From an uncultured Bacteroidales bacterium (GTDB lineage: Bacteria; Bacteroidota; Bacteroidia; Bacteroidales; Muribaculaceae): DNA of 64,000 bases. Shown piece after piece: positions 6,879-17,300 of this stretch. The notes under the pieces are model-generated. The model was not told where the DNA came from and ran no database searches. It was given only the letters and a program-made list of their open reading frames with translations. The translations under genes and the position numbers were made by a program. Location of the stretch: assembly GCA_902772965.1 (NCBI GenBank), contig CACYCT010000174.1, positions 1 to 64,000 of the forward strand, written 5' to 3'. Every line of letters begins with the position of its first letter. The stretch's first letter is position 1.

Positions 6879-9467
6879 TTACTGTCCGAGGATGGTGTTG
6901 ATGATTATGTTCAGGTCCGACAGGTCGACGTTTCCGTTGCCGTCGGTGTCGGCGTCGCCGACATAGTCGGAGGCGTTGTTCTTGCCGAGGATGATGTTCA
7001 CGATGGCGTTGAGGTCGGCCAGGTCAACGCGTCCGTCACCGTCCACGTCACCGGCTATGCCCGAGGCCTTGTAGACAAAGGTCATCACGGGTGAGTATTC
7101 GGTGTACTGTGCGACGGCTCCGGCGGCGATGGTGTTGTAGGCGTAACGGGTCCGGAGGTAGTAGGTTTTTCCGTCAACAAGTGCTCCCACACCGGTGATC
7201 TCGCTCAATTTCGGGGTGGCGAAGGAGTTGTCGGTGATTACGCCGCGGTAGCTTGTGCGCGCGGGGAAGGTTGTCGAGGTGCTTATTTCCACGCGGAGCG
7301 ATCCGATTCCGGCTTCGGGCCGGACTTGGACGCGCGAAGTTCCGTAGAGTGTCTGCCCGTCGGCCGAGGGGTTGATCACCACGGGCGTTGCCGGCGTGAC
7401 CTCGGCGGTTTGGAACGAGATGACGGGTGAGGCGTCAGCGGCTCCGTCGACGGTTGCCGTCAATCGGGCGTAATAGGTGGTTGCTCCGGCGAGTTTGTAT
7501 TGCGGGACGGTGAGCGATGTTGCTGTGGTTGTGGCGCTGTATCTTACGGTGTTCATGTCGGCCGTGGTGGAGATTTCGAGCAGATATTGGACACCTGTTC
7601 CGGCGTCGTTCCACGTGAATGTGGGCGTGAGCGAGACACCGGCGGCTCCGTTGGCGGGACTGTTGATGATGACCGAGCCGAGTGTGAACGAGCGCGCGTC
7701 GGAAATGTTGTCCCACAGGTTGAGGCCGCGGGCGGACACGCGCCAGTAGTAGCGTTGTCCGACGGTTAAGCCGGGGATGGCTGTCAGAGGAATGCTTGTG
7801 GAGTCGACTTCGACGTGGGCGACGAGGTTTTGCAGGTCGGCGTCGGAGTAAACCTGAACGGTGAACGACGTTGCGTCGGGCGCCGCCCAGCGCAGGCTGC
7901 CCATGCGCGGCACATTGGCTCCGTCGGCGGGAGCGAGCAGGGTGGGTTTCTGTGCCTGGTGCGGCGTGTGGCCTTCCACCAGGGGAGCGTACTCGTTGCC
8001 CCATCGGTCGAGGATGGAGACAGCGAAACGGTAGCCGGTTTTATATGCGGCCGGGATATGAAAGGCGGGACTGTACGAGACACCGAGCATATACTCCGGC
8101 TGACCATTGAATCCGGCGAGTTCAACCGACAGGGGAACCGCGTACACCACATATCGCACGTTTTCTTCCGGGTTCCACCGGAGCGTGTCGCCGTCGAGGC
8201 TGACGTTGGTCACGGTGGTGTACGTTTGTGTGGGTTGTTCCCACGACAGTGCGGGCGAGAGCGAGGGCGTGGTGTAGACGTGCTGCTTGAGGTATTGCCG
8301 CAGTTGCTGCACCTTTGTTCCGATTTTCTGGCTCAGGTTTCGCCAAGTGGCGTACTTGAAGTAGACCATGCCATAGACACCGTTCTCGTTGGCCTGGCGC
8401 ATGATGTTGACTTGGGTGACGTATTCGTCGAGGCTCCATGCCGAAGTGGCTGCCTCGACGGCGTAACCGCTGATGTAGACGTGGCGGTTGAACTTGGTTC
8501 CGATTTTTCCCCACCATTGCGTGACGCCGGTGTAGGTCTGCGAGGTGTTCCAGTACACTTGCGGCGAGATGAAGTCGATGGTTCCTCGTGAGATCCACGC
8601 CATGGGGTCGGAGTAGATCTGGTTGTACTGCCAGTCGTTTCCGGGGCTTGGGTCAACGCCGTATTTTGCTGCCACGTTGGGGTCGGAGCAGGCCACGCCG
8701 GCGGGGCTGATGCCGAAGCGCACCCAGGGCTTGGTGGCTTTGACCATGTCGCGCACGTCCTTGACCATCCGGTTGACGTTCTCGCGCCGCCAGTCGCCTT
8801 GCGAGAGCGTTCCTCCGCCGGTTTTATAGGCGTTGTAGAGGTTGGCGTCGAGCGAGAATGAGGGGTTGTCCTGGTTGTAGAAGTAGTCGTCGAAGACGAG
8901 GCCGTCGATGTCGTATTTCGTGAGAATGTCGCGGCACACGTCAACCACGCGCTGGCGTACTTCGGGCAGCCCGGGGTTGAGCACGGTCTCGTAGTCGGTT
9001 TGCAGGAGCCAGTCGGGGTGCGCGTTCTCGTAGTTGAGCGGGTGCGAGCCCCACGAGGAGACGGTTTTCGGCTTGTAGCGGTAGGGATTCACCCACGCGT
9101 AGAGTTCGATTCCGCGCTTGTGGGCTTCCTCGATGATGAATGCGAGCGGGTCGAAGGCGGGTGCTGTTCCGCGCGATGTGGAGCAGTAGGACGACCAGGG
9201 CTCGTAGGCCGAGTCATATAGGGCGTCGGCCATGGCGCGCACGTGGAAGTAGACGGCGTTCATGTTGTTCACGGCGAGCGTGTCGAGCATTTTCTGGCAC
9301 GCGCGCTTCATGGTGTTGGCGTTTGAGGCGGTGATGGCTCCGCTGGGCCAGTCGGTGACGTATGCGCTCATCCACACGGCTCTGTGCTCGCGTTTGACGG
9401 CTTGTGCGCCGGCGGTGGCTGTCATCGAGGCGATGATGAGTAGAAAGAGGAGTATTCTGTGTTTCAT
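6879..9467 (-). CDS. Secreted GHL10-type glycoside hydrolase-like protein with FnIII-like modules and dockerin, 862 aa
   Basis: After a signal peptide (residues 1-22), residues ~25-370 match the GHL10/DUF187 family of TIM-barrel hydrolase-like proteins: REHRAVWMSAYVTDWPSG at the start, GIELYAWVNPYR, DGLVFDDYFY, then FISPQVYW. The Asp pair in VFDDY sits where family members carry acidic active-site residues. Residues ~460-790 form three to four Ig/FnIII-like beta modules. The last ~60 residues are two dockerin-type calcium loops (GDVDGDGRVDLADL and DTDGNGNVDLSDL). The gene follows the SusC/D operon on the same strand after a hairpin, so it may be the enzyme partner of that locus. Substrate is unknown; peptidoglycan or glycan hydrolysis is possible. 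Confidence 0.85.
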   Translation of the reverse strand: MKHRILLFLLIIASMTATAGAQAVKREHRAVWMSAYVTDWPSGAITASNANTMKRACQKMLDTLAVNNMNAVYFHVRAMADALYDSAYEPWSSYCSTSRGTAPAFDPLAFIIEEAHKRGIELYAWVNPYRYKPKTVSSWGSHPLNYENAHPDWLLQTDYETVLNPGLPEVRQRVVDVCRDILTKYDIDGLVFDDYFYNQDNPSFSLDANLYNAYKTGGGTLSQGDWRRENVNRMVKDVRDMVKATKPWVRFGISPAGVACSDPNVAAKYGVDPSPGNDWQYNQIYSDPMAWISRGTIDFISPQVYWNTSQTYTGVTQWWGKIGTKFNRHVYISGYAVEAATSAWSLDEYVTQVNIMRQANENGVYGMVYFKYATWRNLSQKIGTKVQQLRQYLKQHVYTTPSLSPALSWEQPTQTYTTVTNVSLDGDTLRWNPEENVRYVVYAVPLSVELAGFNGQPEYMLGVSYSPAFHIPAAYKTGYRFAVSILDRWGNEYAPLVEGHTPHQAQKPTLLAPADGANVPRMGSLRWAAPDATSFTVQVYSDADLQNLVAHVEVDSTSIPLTAIPGLTVGQRYYWRVSARGLNLWDNISDARSFTLGSVIINSPANGAAGVSLTPTFTWNDAGTGVQYLLEISTTADMNTVRYSATTTATSLTVPQYKLAGATTYYARLTATVDGAADASPVISFQTAEVTPATPVVINPSADGQTLYGTSRVQVRPEAGIGSLRVEISTSTTFPARTSYRGVITDNSFATPKLSEITGVGALVDGKTYYLRTRYAYNTIAAGAVAQYTEYSPVMTFVYKASGIAGDVDGDGRVDLADLNAIVNIILGKNNASDYVGDADTDGNGNVDLSDLNIIINTILGQ

Positions 9468-9494
9468 TGTGTGCTTGCTGGTGGTTTTAAAATA

Positions 9495-9525
9495 CAGGGG
9501 TGCACTGTTGAAGTATGCACCCCTG
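9495..9525 (-). terminator. Rho-independent terminator at the end of the SusC/D operon
   Basis: Arms CAGGGGTGCA (9495-9504) and TGCACCCCTG (9516-9525) pair perfectly. On the minus strand the stem is followed by TATTTTAAAA. It lies 20 nt beyond the stop of the PKD lipoprotein gene and separates the SusC/D operon from the GHL10 gene. Confidence 0.8.
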
Positions 9526-9545
9526 AGTGATGGGAAGTCAACGAT

Positions 9546-11276
9546 TTAGAAGAGGTTGGTCAGTCGTGGATTGATGGTCACTCCGAGGATTTTCTCTTTG
9601 TTGTCGTTGTAGTTGGTGACGGTCTTCGTGTTGGGGTCGAAGTAGTACAGGCCAGTGGTGTAGGTTTTCTCGGTGGAGGCGGCGCGGAAACCAAAGTAGA
9701 CGTAGTGTGTGCGCTGGTCAACCACCATTTGGGTTGTGTACACGCCTTCGGCGTCGGTTGTGTTGATCGGGTCGGCGTCCATGGGGATGAAGGCCTCGTA
9801 GTTATCGTAGGCGGCTGTTTCGGTGTCGCCCGGGAGTGCGTACATGGTGAAGCCCACGCCGGGGGTGGTGCCTTTGGTCATCCACACGTAGAGTTTTCCG
9901 AGGTCCTCGTCAAGGGTGAACGCGCGCGGCTGTGTTGTCTCGAGCACGATGGGGAAGGGTAGGGGAATGCCGGTTCCGGTTTTGCCGATGTCGGAGGGAC
10001 GGAAGCGGTAGATTCCGTAGCCGGAGTAGTTCTTGCCCCACCAGAAGACACCCTTGCGGTCGATGTACAGTCCGGTGTGGATGGCGCCGTACGACATGCC
10101 GTTGTTGTAGTACTGCAGCTGGTTGTTCACGACAAAGTAGCCGGCCGTCTTCGAGAAGGTTGTCGGCTCAACCACGCCGCGCTTGTCGAGTTCGAGGCGG
10201 CGGATACCGGTGTTGCGGTCGGTGTAGTAGAGGTAGGTTCCGTCGGCGCAACCCTGGAAGGGGTCGTTGAAGGCCTGCTTGCCGACGTTGGTGACCATGA
10301 TGTTGGCGCTGCTGCCGTCGCATGCCATGACGGTGATTTTACCGTCACCGAGCACGGAGTCGGCGTCGTTGACGTAGTAGTATTGCTTACCGCAGTCGAG
10401 GATGTAGACGTTGTCTTGTATGGTCGCGCTGTCGCCCTCGCCGTTTTTCTGTGCGGCATAGACGATTTGCGTGGGCATGTTACCCGAACTCACACCCATG
10501 TCGAAGGGCATGTTCTTGGTTCCTTCGGGCAGGGTTGCGGGGTCAACGAGTTTGTAGGCTTTGATGTTTCCTCCGAGCACGGCGTAGTACAGTGTCGGCG
10601 CGGGAACGTTGGAGCCCACCTGCACGTTGACGTAGGAGTCTTCGAGTCGGCGGTTCTCTCCGTTGACATCGAACCATGCCTGGATTTCGATTTTTTGCGA
10701 GCCGATGTGCTTGAACGAGAGCGCGCCGGGGTTGTCGATTGTTCCGTCGGCGTGGCTGAAGCCCTCGAAGGTGGCGATTTCCTCGCCGTCAGCGTTCTTG
10801 GTTCCTTCGGGGAATTTCCAGAGGTAACGGCAGATGAGGTTCTCGGGGTTGGGCAGTTCCACGTCGAGGCTGACGGTTACGTCGTTGATTACCACGGTCG
10901 GGGCCGATTGCTCTTTGACCGAGAGTATGGGCGCGATGTCGTAGATGAGCAGTGGGTAGGTTTGCTTGCCGACGCCCTCAACTTGCAGGGTGACGTTGTA
11001 GATGCCCGCTTTGGTGTATTTGTGCTGCGGGTTTTGCTCGTTGGACGCGGTTCCGTCGCCGAAGTCCCACGTCACGGCTCCGGTTTTAGCGGAGGTGTTG
11101 TTGAACTGTATGGTCGACACCACGTAGAAGTCGAGCGTATACTGGTCTCCGGCGACGTTGAAAGTGAAGTCGACGTCTTTGCCCGAGAAGTCGCCGTAGG
11201 CGGGTTCCTTGTCGGTGCAGGCACCCGCGAGCAGGGCAAGGGCCAGTAGCGTCAGGATATGTTTTAATGCTTTCAT
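9546..11276 (-). CDS. PKD-domain surface lipoprotein of the SusC/D locus, 576 aa
   Basis: A lipoprotein signal peptide ends in LLAGAC (Cys20). Residues ~70-115 are a PKD domain with the signature VTWDFGDGTASNEQNPQHKY. A second beta domain spans ~120-225. The remainder (230-576) alternates short strands with ligand-like loops such as GTYLYYTDRNTGIRRLEL, suggesting a beta-propeller. Fourth gene of the operon, 20 nt after the lipoprotein at 11297 and ended by the hairpin at 9495-9525. In such loci proteins of this kind act as surface glycan-binding partners (SusE/F position), but the ligand cannot be read from sequence. Confidence 0.8.
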   Translation of the reverse strand: MKALKHILTLLALALLAGACTDKEPAYGDFSGKDVDFTFNVAGDQYTLDFYVVSTIQFNNTSAKTGAVTWDFGDGTASNEQNPQHKYTKAGIYNVTLQVEGVGKQTYPLLIYDIAPILSVKEQSAPTVVINDVTVSLDVELPNPENLICRYLWKFPEGTKNADGEEIATFEGFSHADGTIDNPGALSFKHIGSQKIEIQAWFDVNGENRRLEDSYVNVQVGSNVPAPTLYYAVLGGNIKAYKLVDPATLPEGTKNMPFDMGVSSGNMPTQIVYAAQKNGEGDSATIQDNVYILDCGKQYYYVNDADSVLGDGKITVMACDGSSANIMVTNVGKQAFNDPFQGCADGTYLYYTDRNTGIRRLELDKRGVVEPTTFSKTAGYFVVNNQLQYYNNGMSYGAIHTGLYIDRKGVFWWGKNYSGYGIYRFRPSDIGKTGTGIPLPFPIVLETTQPRAFTLDEDLGKLYVWMTKGTTPGVGFTMYALPGDTETAAYDNYEAFIPMDADPINTTDAEGVYTTQMVVDQRTHYVYFGFRAASTEKTYTTGLYYFDPNTKTVTNYNDNKEKILGVTINPRLTNLF

Positions 11277-11296
11277 TTCGTACTCAGGTGAACAGA

Positions 11297-12346
11297 TTAG
11301 TTAAGTGTGATTTCTTTGTTGTCGGTTGTGACTCCGACTTTTCCTTTCTCGTCGATTACGCGGAACTCAGGCTCGAGGAAGTAGGTTCGGCTATATTCCA
11401 CGGCGTAGACTTTATCGGCTGTGTTGTAGATCCACGCAGTGAAGGGGATTGTGCTGATAAGGTCTTTCCAGTAGGGCATGTACTCGGGTCGCACGGAGGT
11501 GATTTTCCCGCCGGTGTCGTCGCTGTACCGGCACAGGAGCCAGGGCGAGGATTTATACACGGGGTAGACGTTGGCGCCCGAGGGAGCGTCGCTTTCGTTC
11601 TGAATCTCGTGGATGATGGTCACGCCGTCGACAACGGTGGTGTAGTAGTAGTGGTCCACCTCATCGGTTTCGGTGACGAACCAGCGGTCGGACTTGTCGG
11701 CCGTGGCGGTGTCGGTGGGAATGTCGAGGTTGTACTTGGCGTTGAGTTGCTCGAAGATTGACTTGGGGAAGTCGTAGTTGATGTACACGCGTCGCAGGTC
11801 GGCGATGTAGGTGCTGTCTTTTGTGAGCGCGTTCACCACATAGTCGACAAATTCCTGCTGGAATGTGGCGGGGTAGTAGGAGTCAAATTTTTCCTGGTCC
11901 CATTCGGCGGGTTCAGTCCACGACACCGGGCCGAGGGTGCGCGATGTCGGGAAGGAGTCGGTGAGCGTGTACTCGTATCCGTCCCATTCGGCTTTGCTGT
12001 GGGCGTAGGAGCCCATGATGGAGGTCTGCCGGACGGTGTCGGTCAGGGTAAAGATTTTGGTGTACGACAGTGAACTTGTGAGTTTGCAGGTGGCTTGCGC
12101 CGATTGCTCGCGTTTTGTGAGCGCCCACACTTCCGAGCGGTCGATCTGGTGGTCGGCCGAGGTGTAGTATTGTCCTTTAAAGGTGGCGTAGGTTCCTGCT
12201 TTCACCACGGTGGAGTTTTGCTCCCAGTAGACGGTCGGGAGGATTTGTCCGATGTCCATCCGGTCGCCGAAGGGGTCGTGGTTGGCGCAGGAGGTGACTC
12301 CGGCCAAGAGCAGCGCTACGCTTCCGATGATTTGATATAGTTTCAT
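11297..12346 (-). CDS. Lipoprotein of the SusC/D locus, 349 aa
   Basis: A signal peptide with lipobox GVTSC (Cys20) is followed by a Ser/Thr/Tyr-rich all-beta region, with an aromatic segment (DEVDHYYYTTVVDG) near residue 235. No catalytic motif or named family was recognised. It is the third gene of the SusC-SusD-lipoprotein-lipoprotein operon, 46 nt after SusD. By position it is probably an accessory outer-membrane lipoprotein contributing to ligand capture or to the SusCD complex. Confidence 0.75.
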   Translation of the reverse strand: MKLYQIIGSVALLLAGVTSCANHDPFGDRMDIGQILPTVYWEQNSTVVKAGTYATFKGQYYTSADHQIDRSEVWALTKREQSAQATCKLTSSLSYTKIFTLTDTVRQTSIMGSYAHSKAEWDGYEYTLTDSFPTSRTLGPVSWTEPAEWDQEKFDSYYPATFQQEFVDYVVNALTKDSTYIADLRRVYINYDFPKSIFEQLNAKYNLDIPTDTATADKSDRWFVTETDEVDHYYYTTVVDGVTIIHEIQNESDAPSGANVYPVYKSSPWLLCRYSDDTGGKITSVRPEYMPYWKDLISTIPFTAWIYNTADKVYAVEYSRTYFLEPEFRVIDEKGKVGVTTDNKEITLN

Positions 12347-12392
12347 AGATGGTTTCGTGTTTTTTTGATTGTTAAGTGATTTGCGCTTACGT

Positions 12393-14327
12393 TTACTCTT
12401 GTGTGAGAGATTTCACTTCGCCGTATGCGCGCGCCCAGATCATAGGCGTTTGGAGCCATTTGTAGTTCTTGTAGGCGCCGAGGCGTTGGAGTTCCGAGCG
12501 GTTGTACTTCTCTTCGGTTTCGGGGTCGTAGTTGATGCGCTGGATCCATGTGTTCTCTTTCTCGGCTTCGGAGAGGCCGTTGACCCAGTAGGCGGCGTAG
12601 AGGTTGTAGGGCCGGCGCAGGTTGGGATAGATGATCTCGTTGTTGTCGCCGATACCGTAGTTGTTGCGCTTGTTGGAGTAGTGGTAGCGACGCATGTCGG
12701 TCCACTGCTCGGGCTGGAGATACATGGCGATGTATTTCTGCTGCATCAGGTCCGAGAGGGTGTATTCGCTCTCGTTGAAGAACCAGTGTTTGTTACCGCG
12801 TTCGGTCACTTTGTGGTGTGAGTATGTCCGTACGATTTGTCCTCGGATGATGCGCTCGGTGTAGAGTTCGGTGTTGTCGAGGAAGGATTCGACCTGGTTG
12901 TCGAAGTATTCCTTGGCCTGGTATCCGGGCTTTCCGCCGGCTTGGGCGTTTCCGGGATAGCGGTTGTCGGTTGACTCGTTGTAGTTGGGGTTGGGATATT
13001 TCTCGATGAAGAAGTCAACGTGGCGCTGGATGTTCCATCGGGTGGCCTCTTTGGCGAGTTGGCATGCTTCGGATTTGCGTCCGAGCCAGTAGAGGGCTTC
13101 CGCTTTGATGAAGTAGAGTTCCTCCATGGTGAACAGCGGGTTGTAGCAGTCGTTCCATCCGGCATATGCGCCCATGTAGAGGTTGGGGTAGTGGGCGATT
13201 TTGTAGGATGTTCCCATTCCGATGTTTGCCTCGAGGTAGCGCATTTTGATCTGGTAACTGCCTTCGGCGGTGTTGGATGCGGATTGCGGTCCTGTACGGG
13301 CAATCATGAGCAGTCCGCAACGGGGGTCGTTGGCGAAGCCTTCGTGTGTTCCGCCGTCGCCGTTGAACAGTCCGCAGTTTTTCTCGTCGTTGGGCGCGCT
13401 CAGTCCGAGCAGGTCAATCATGAAGAAGCGTGAGGGGATCGCGCTGCTGAGCAGGTTTCCGCGCGACTCCCAGGAGTTGATGATGGGCTGTGCCACGCTC
13501 CACACGGCCGATTGTGTTCCGGTTCCGCCGTCCCATTTGTAGCGGGGCTCGTTTCCGAACCAGTTGCCGTAGAGCAGTGTGCCCTTGCGCCACTGGTTGA
13601 TGGCTTGGTCGGCCGCGTCGATGATTTTCTGGCACATGGTGGCGCTGCGGTCCACGTTGGGGATGTTGCGCAGCAGCAGTCTCGCCTTGATGGCGTAGAC
13701 GAGTCCTTTCCATTTCTCGAGGTCACCGGCGTAGATACGGTCTTCGGCCGCGGTGATGGGCTGGTTGTCGGGGTTCTCGGTGATGGACTTGTCCTCAAAC
13801 ATGGCGATCAGGTCGTCGGCCTCTTGCATCATCCATGCGTACACGCTGGTCTGCGAGTCGTAGGTGGGCGCGTTGGACAGGTATGCCTGGCTGCGTGGAA
13901 TGTCTCCGAAGGCGTCGGTGGTGAGTTGTGTCGACATCAGCCGGATGGCGCGGACGATAAGTTCGTAGTTGGGCGAGTTGATTTTCTTGGAGTTCTCGAT
14001 GATGGTGTTGCCGTTTTTACCGATGTCGTAGAAGTGGCGGCGCCACATCGGGTGTCGGTTCATGGTGAGCATCTCTTGCTCGCACTTGTAGGAGTATGCT
14101 CCGATGGAACTTTTACCTCCGGTGGTGAGCATTTGCGAGAGGTATGCGTAGTACTCGCTGTGGTCGTACACGATTTGCTGGCTGTAGAAGATAAGCACCG
14201 GCAGCCCGGCCTTGGCGTCGATCTGGTGGGCGCGGTCGGGGTTGATGTTGTCGTCAAGCATGTCTTTGCAGGCGGTGGTTGTCATGCTCAGCAGCAGAGC
14301 GACGGCGATATATTTCAGATATTTCAT
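12393..14327 (-). CDS. SusD/RagB-family nutrient-binding lipoprotein, 644 aa
   Basis: The lipobox MTTTAC (Cys20) follows a short hydrophobic signal. The N-terminal region (LDDNINPDRAH, then a long helical TPR-like half) and the later LTTDAFGDIPRSQAY segment are typical of the SusD-like/SusD-homolog families. The C-terminal half has the family's mix of Trp/Tyr-rich loops. SusD proteins sit as a lid on the SusC barrel and capture glycans or peptides at the cell surface. Length is in the upper part of the usual range. It starts 14 nt after susC, so expression is coupled to it. Confidence 0.92.
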   Translation of the reverse strand: MKYLKYIAVALLLSMTTTACKDMLDDNINPDRAHQIDAKAGLPVLIFYSQQIVYDHSEYYAYLSQMLTTGGKSSIGAYSYKCEQEMLTMNRHPMWRRHFYDIGKNGNTIIENSKKINSPNYELIVRAIRLMSTQLTTDAFGDIPRSQAYLSNAPTYDSQTSVYAWMMQEADDLIAMFEDKSITENPDNQPITAAEDRIYAGDLEKWKGLVYAIKARLLLRNIPNVDRSATMCQKIIDAADQAINQWRKGTLLYGNWFGNEPRYKWDGGTGTQSAVWSVAQPIINSWESRGNLLSSAIPSRFFMIDLLGLSAPNDEKNCGLFNGDGGTHEGFANDPRCGLLMIARTGPQSASNTAEGSYQIKMRYLEANIGMGTSYKIAHYPNLYMGAYAGWNDCYNPLFTMEELYFIKAEALYWLGRKSEACQLAKEATRWNIQRHVDFFIEKYPNPNYNESTDNRYPGNAQAGGKPGYQAKEYFDNQVESFLDNTELYTERIIRGQIVRTYSHHKVTERGNKHWFFNESEYTLSDLMQQKYIAMYLQPEQWTDMRRYHYSNKRNNYGIGDNNEIIYPNLRRPYNLYAAYWVNGLSEAEKENTWIQRINYDPETEEKYNRSELQRLGAYKNYKWLQTPMIWARAYGEVKSLTQE

Positions 14328-14341
14328 GGTGTGTTTCCTCC

Positions 14342-17300
14342 TTAGAATGTGGCTTTGACAGTGAGGTTAAAACTGCGTGTAGTGGGCACGTTGTAGTTGT
14401 CGATACCCATGCCGCCGGTACCACCGCTGACGGCTGCCATGATGGCGGGGTCGTTGCCGGTGTACTTGGTGAGCAGGAACAGGTTGCGTCCGGTAAGTGT
14501 CGCGCTGAGTCCTTTCACGGCCCAGGTTTTCTTGAGCAGCGAGTCGAAGTTGTAGTTCAGCGTGACGTAACTCAGGCGGATGTAGGAACCGTCTTCGATG
14601 AAGTTCGACGAGACGGAGAAGTAGGTGTTGATGAAGTTCTGGTCGAGCACGATGGGCGTGCGGTTTTGTTCGTAGGTTACGGTTCCGTCGGGAGCGGTGA
14701 CGGCCTGCACACCCTTATATATAATCTCGCGGTTGCGGTAGTTGGTGTAGTGGCGGTCCATACCGTTGGAGATCAGGCTTCGTCCGGTGACGTTGACCAC
14801 GTCGCCGCCGCAGCGTCCGTCGAGCAGGAACGACAGGGTGGCGTTTTTGTAACGGAATGTTGAGCCGAGTCCCATCAGGAACTTGGGCTCGCGGTTGCCG
14901 ATATAGAATCCTTTAGCGGAACTGATCAGGGGGTATCCGTTCTGGTCGCAGATCACGTTTCCGTTGGGGTCGCGCTCGTAGTCCTTACCGGAGATACCGG
15001 TTGTGGAGCCGTTCAGGCGTGCCACGGGGAAGATGTCGCCGTACTGTGTTCCCTGGATCTCGACGATGTCGTCGGGGAGTTTCTTGACGCGGCCGCGGTT
15101 GAACGAGAAGTTGAGATTCGCGGTCCAGTCGAAGTCTTTTGTTCTGAAGATGTCTTGGTTGAGTGTCGCTTCCACACCGTGGTTCTCGATGGTTCCCTCG
15201 TTGCGTGTTTGCAGGATGGTTCCCGAAGCGGGCGAGACGCGCACCGACACGATCTGGTTGTCGACCGTGGTGGAGTAGTAGGCCACGTCGAGGCGTGTTC
15301 GAGAGTTGAAGAATCGCAGGTCGGCGCCGATTTCCCACGAGGAGGTCATCTCGGGCTCAAGGGTTGTGGCGCGCGAGATGGTGGGGTCGATTCCGTATCC
15401 GCCGTCGGGGAAGAGGGTCCATTGCTTGTAGGTGTCGGTGAAGAGGTACGACGGGCAGTCTTTACCTACCTTTGCCCAGTTGCCGCGGATCTTACCGTAG
15501 GAGAACCAGTTGTTCTGCAGGTGGAACAGTTCACTGAAGATCACACCGCCGGTGACCGAGGGGTAGAAGTAAGTCGGTTTGACCTGCACCAGTCGCGACG
15601 ATCCGTCGTAACGTCCGGTGACGGAGAGTTGCGCCATGCCCTTGTAGTCGAAGCGGAGTTCGCCGAAGTAGCCGTACTTGTTCCACTTCGTGTGGTAGAG
15701 CGAGGGGTGGTTTGAGATGAGCAGGTCGCCGTTGGTGAAATCGGTGTTCATATAGGAGTAGAAGTCACCGCTGAGTTGGAAGTGCTCGTTGTACATGGTG
15801 GCCTCGTAGCTGGAGGCTTGCTTCCATTCCATACCGAAGAGGGCGTTGAAGGTGAAGTCTTCGGCGAAGGTTTTCTGATAGGTAGCGAGGAACTGCGCCG
15901 TGAATTGCTCTGAACGCGATGGCTGGAAGTTGTAGTATCCGAAGAGCGACTGCATGGAGGCGAGTTTCTGCTGGAGGTCGTCGTTGGTGGGGTCGATCAG
16001 GTCGGTGTCGTAGATTCGGGGCACACCGTAGGACTCGTAGGTGGAGTATCCCTTGTCGTAACCGAGTTTTCCGGTAAAGACGAGGTTCTTGATCGGCTCA
16101 TAAGAGATTTGTCCGTTCAGGATCATGCGGTTGCTCTCGGTTTCGGATTTGTCTTTGTAGCGTCCGTAGTAGGGCGACACGCCGGCGTTGATGCGCTCGG
16201 TGTCGAGCAGTTTGTCCCACGCGTCGTAGCGTGCTCCCCAGTTGACGTGGCCTTCCACGGTCTGGTAATCTTTCATGTTCTTGTTGATCGGCCATGCGTA
16301 GATGGTCGACATCGAGTTGCCGAAACCGCGGCCTTTGCTGTTGACGAAGTGGGTCGACAGTTGGATGTTCACCTGTTTGCTCGGGCTGAATGCGCCTTTG
16401 AGGAAAACGGTGAGCTGCTTCTTGTAGTCCTTGGGCACGATACCGTCGTGGTTGGTGTATGCCACAGAGGCGTACGCGTTGAATTTTTCGGTACCGCCGG
16501 AGACGGAGAGGTCATACTTCTGGAGCCATCCTGTACCGAGGAATCCGCCCACGTTGTCGTATCGCGTGTCGGACTCGCGCAGGTAGGGTCCCCAGCCGCC
16601 GCTGACGGAGTTCTCTTTGTACATGCCTCGTGCTCCGGCCATGAATGCCTCCTGCACTTTGGGCACGCGCATGGCGTTGCTCATCTCAACGCTTGCCGAG
16701 GCCGTCACGCGCACCGAGCCGTCTTTCGCGCCGCTCTTGGTGGTGATCATGATCACACCGTTTGCGGCCTCCTGACCATACAGCGCCGACGCGGCCGCGC
16801 CCTTGAGTACGGTCATGTTCTCGATGTCGTTGGGGTTGATGTCGGCCAGCGTGGAGCCTTTACCGCGAATGGGCACACCGTCGACAATCATCAGCGGCTC
16901 GTTGCTCTGCGAGTTGTTCACCGACGAGATCGCGCGGATAATCACCTGCGTGCTCGAGTTGGGCGAGCCGCCGCCGGTGCCCACTTGCAAACCGGCCACC
17001 TTACCTTGCAGCGAGGCGGCGAAGTTGCTCGAGCTACCGGCCGTGACCTGGTCGGAGTTGAGCGACTGGACGGCGAAGTTCAGTTTCTTCTTCTCCTGTG
17101 TCTGCCCCATAGCGGTCACAACCACTTCGCTGAGCACCTGGGCGTTGTCTTTCATTTCGATGTTGATCACCGATTTTCCTCCGGTGACTTTCACCGACAC
17201 CGGAATCATTCCCACGTAGGTCACCTCGAGCACGTCGCCGTCGTTGGCCTCAATGGTGTATTTTCCGTCGAAGTCCGTGGCTGTTCCGCGGGTGGTGCCA

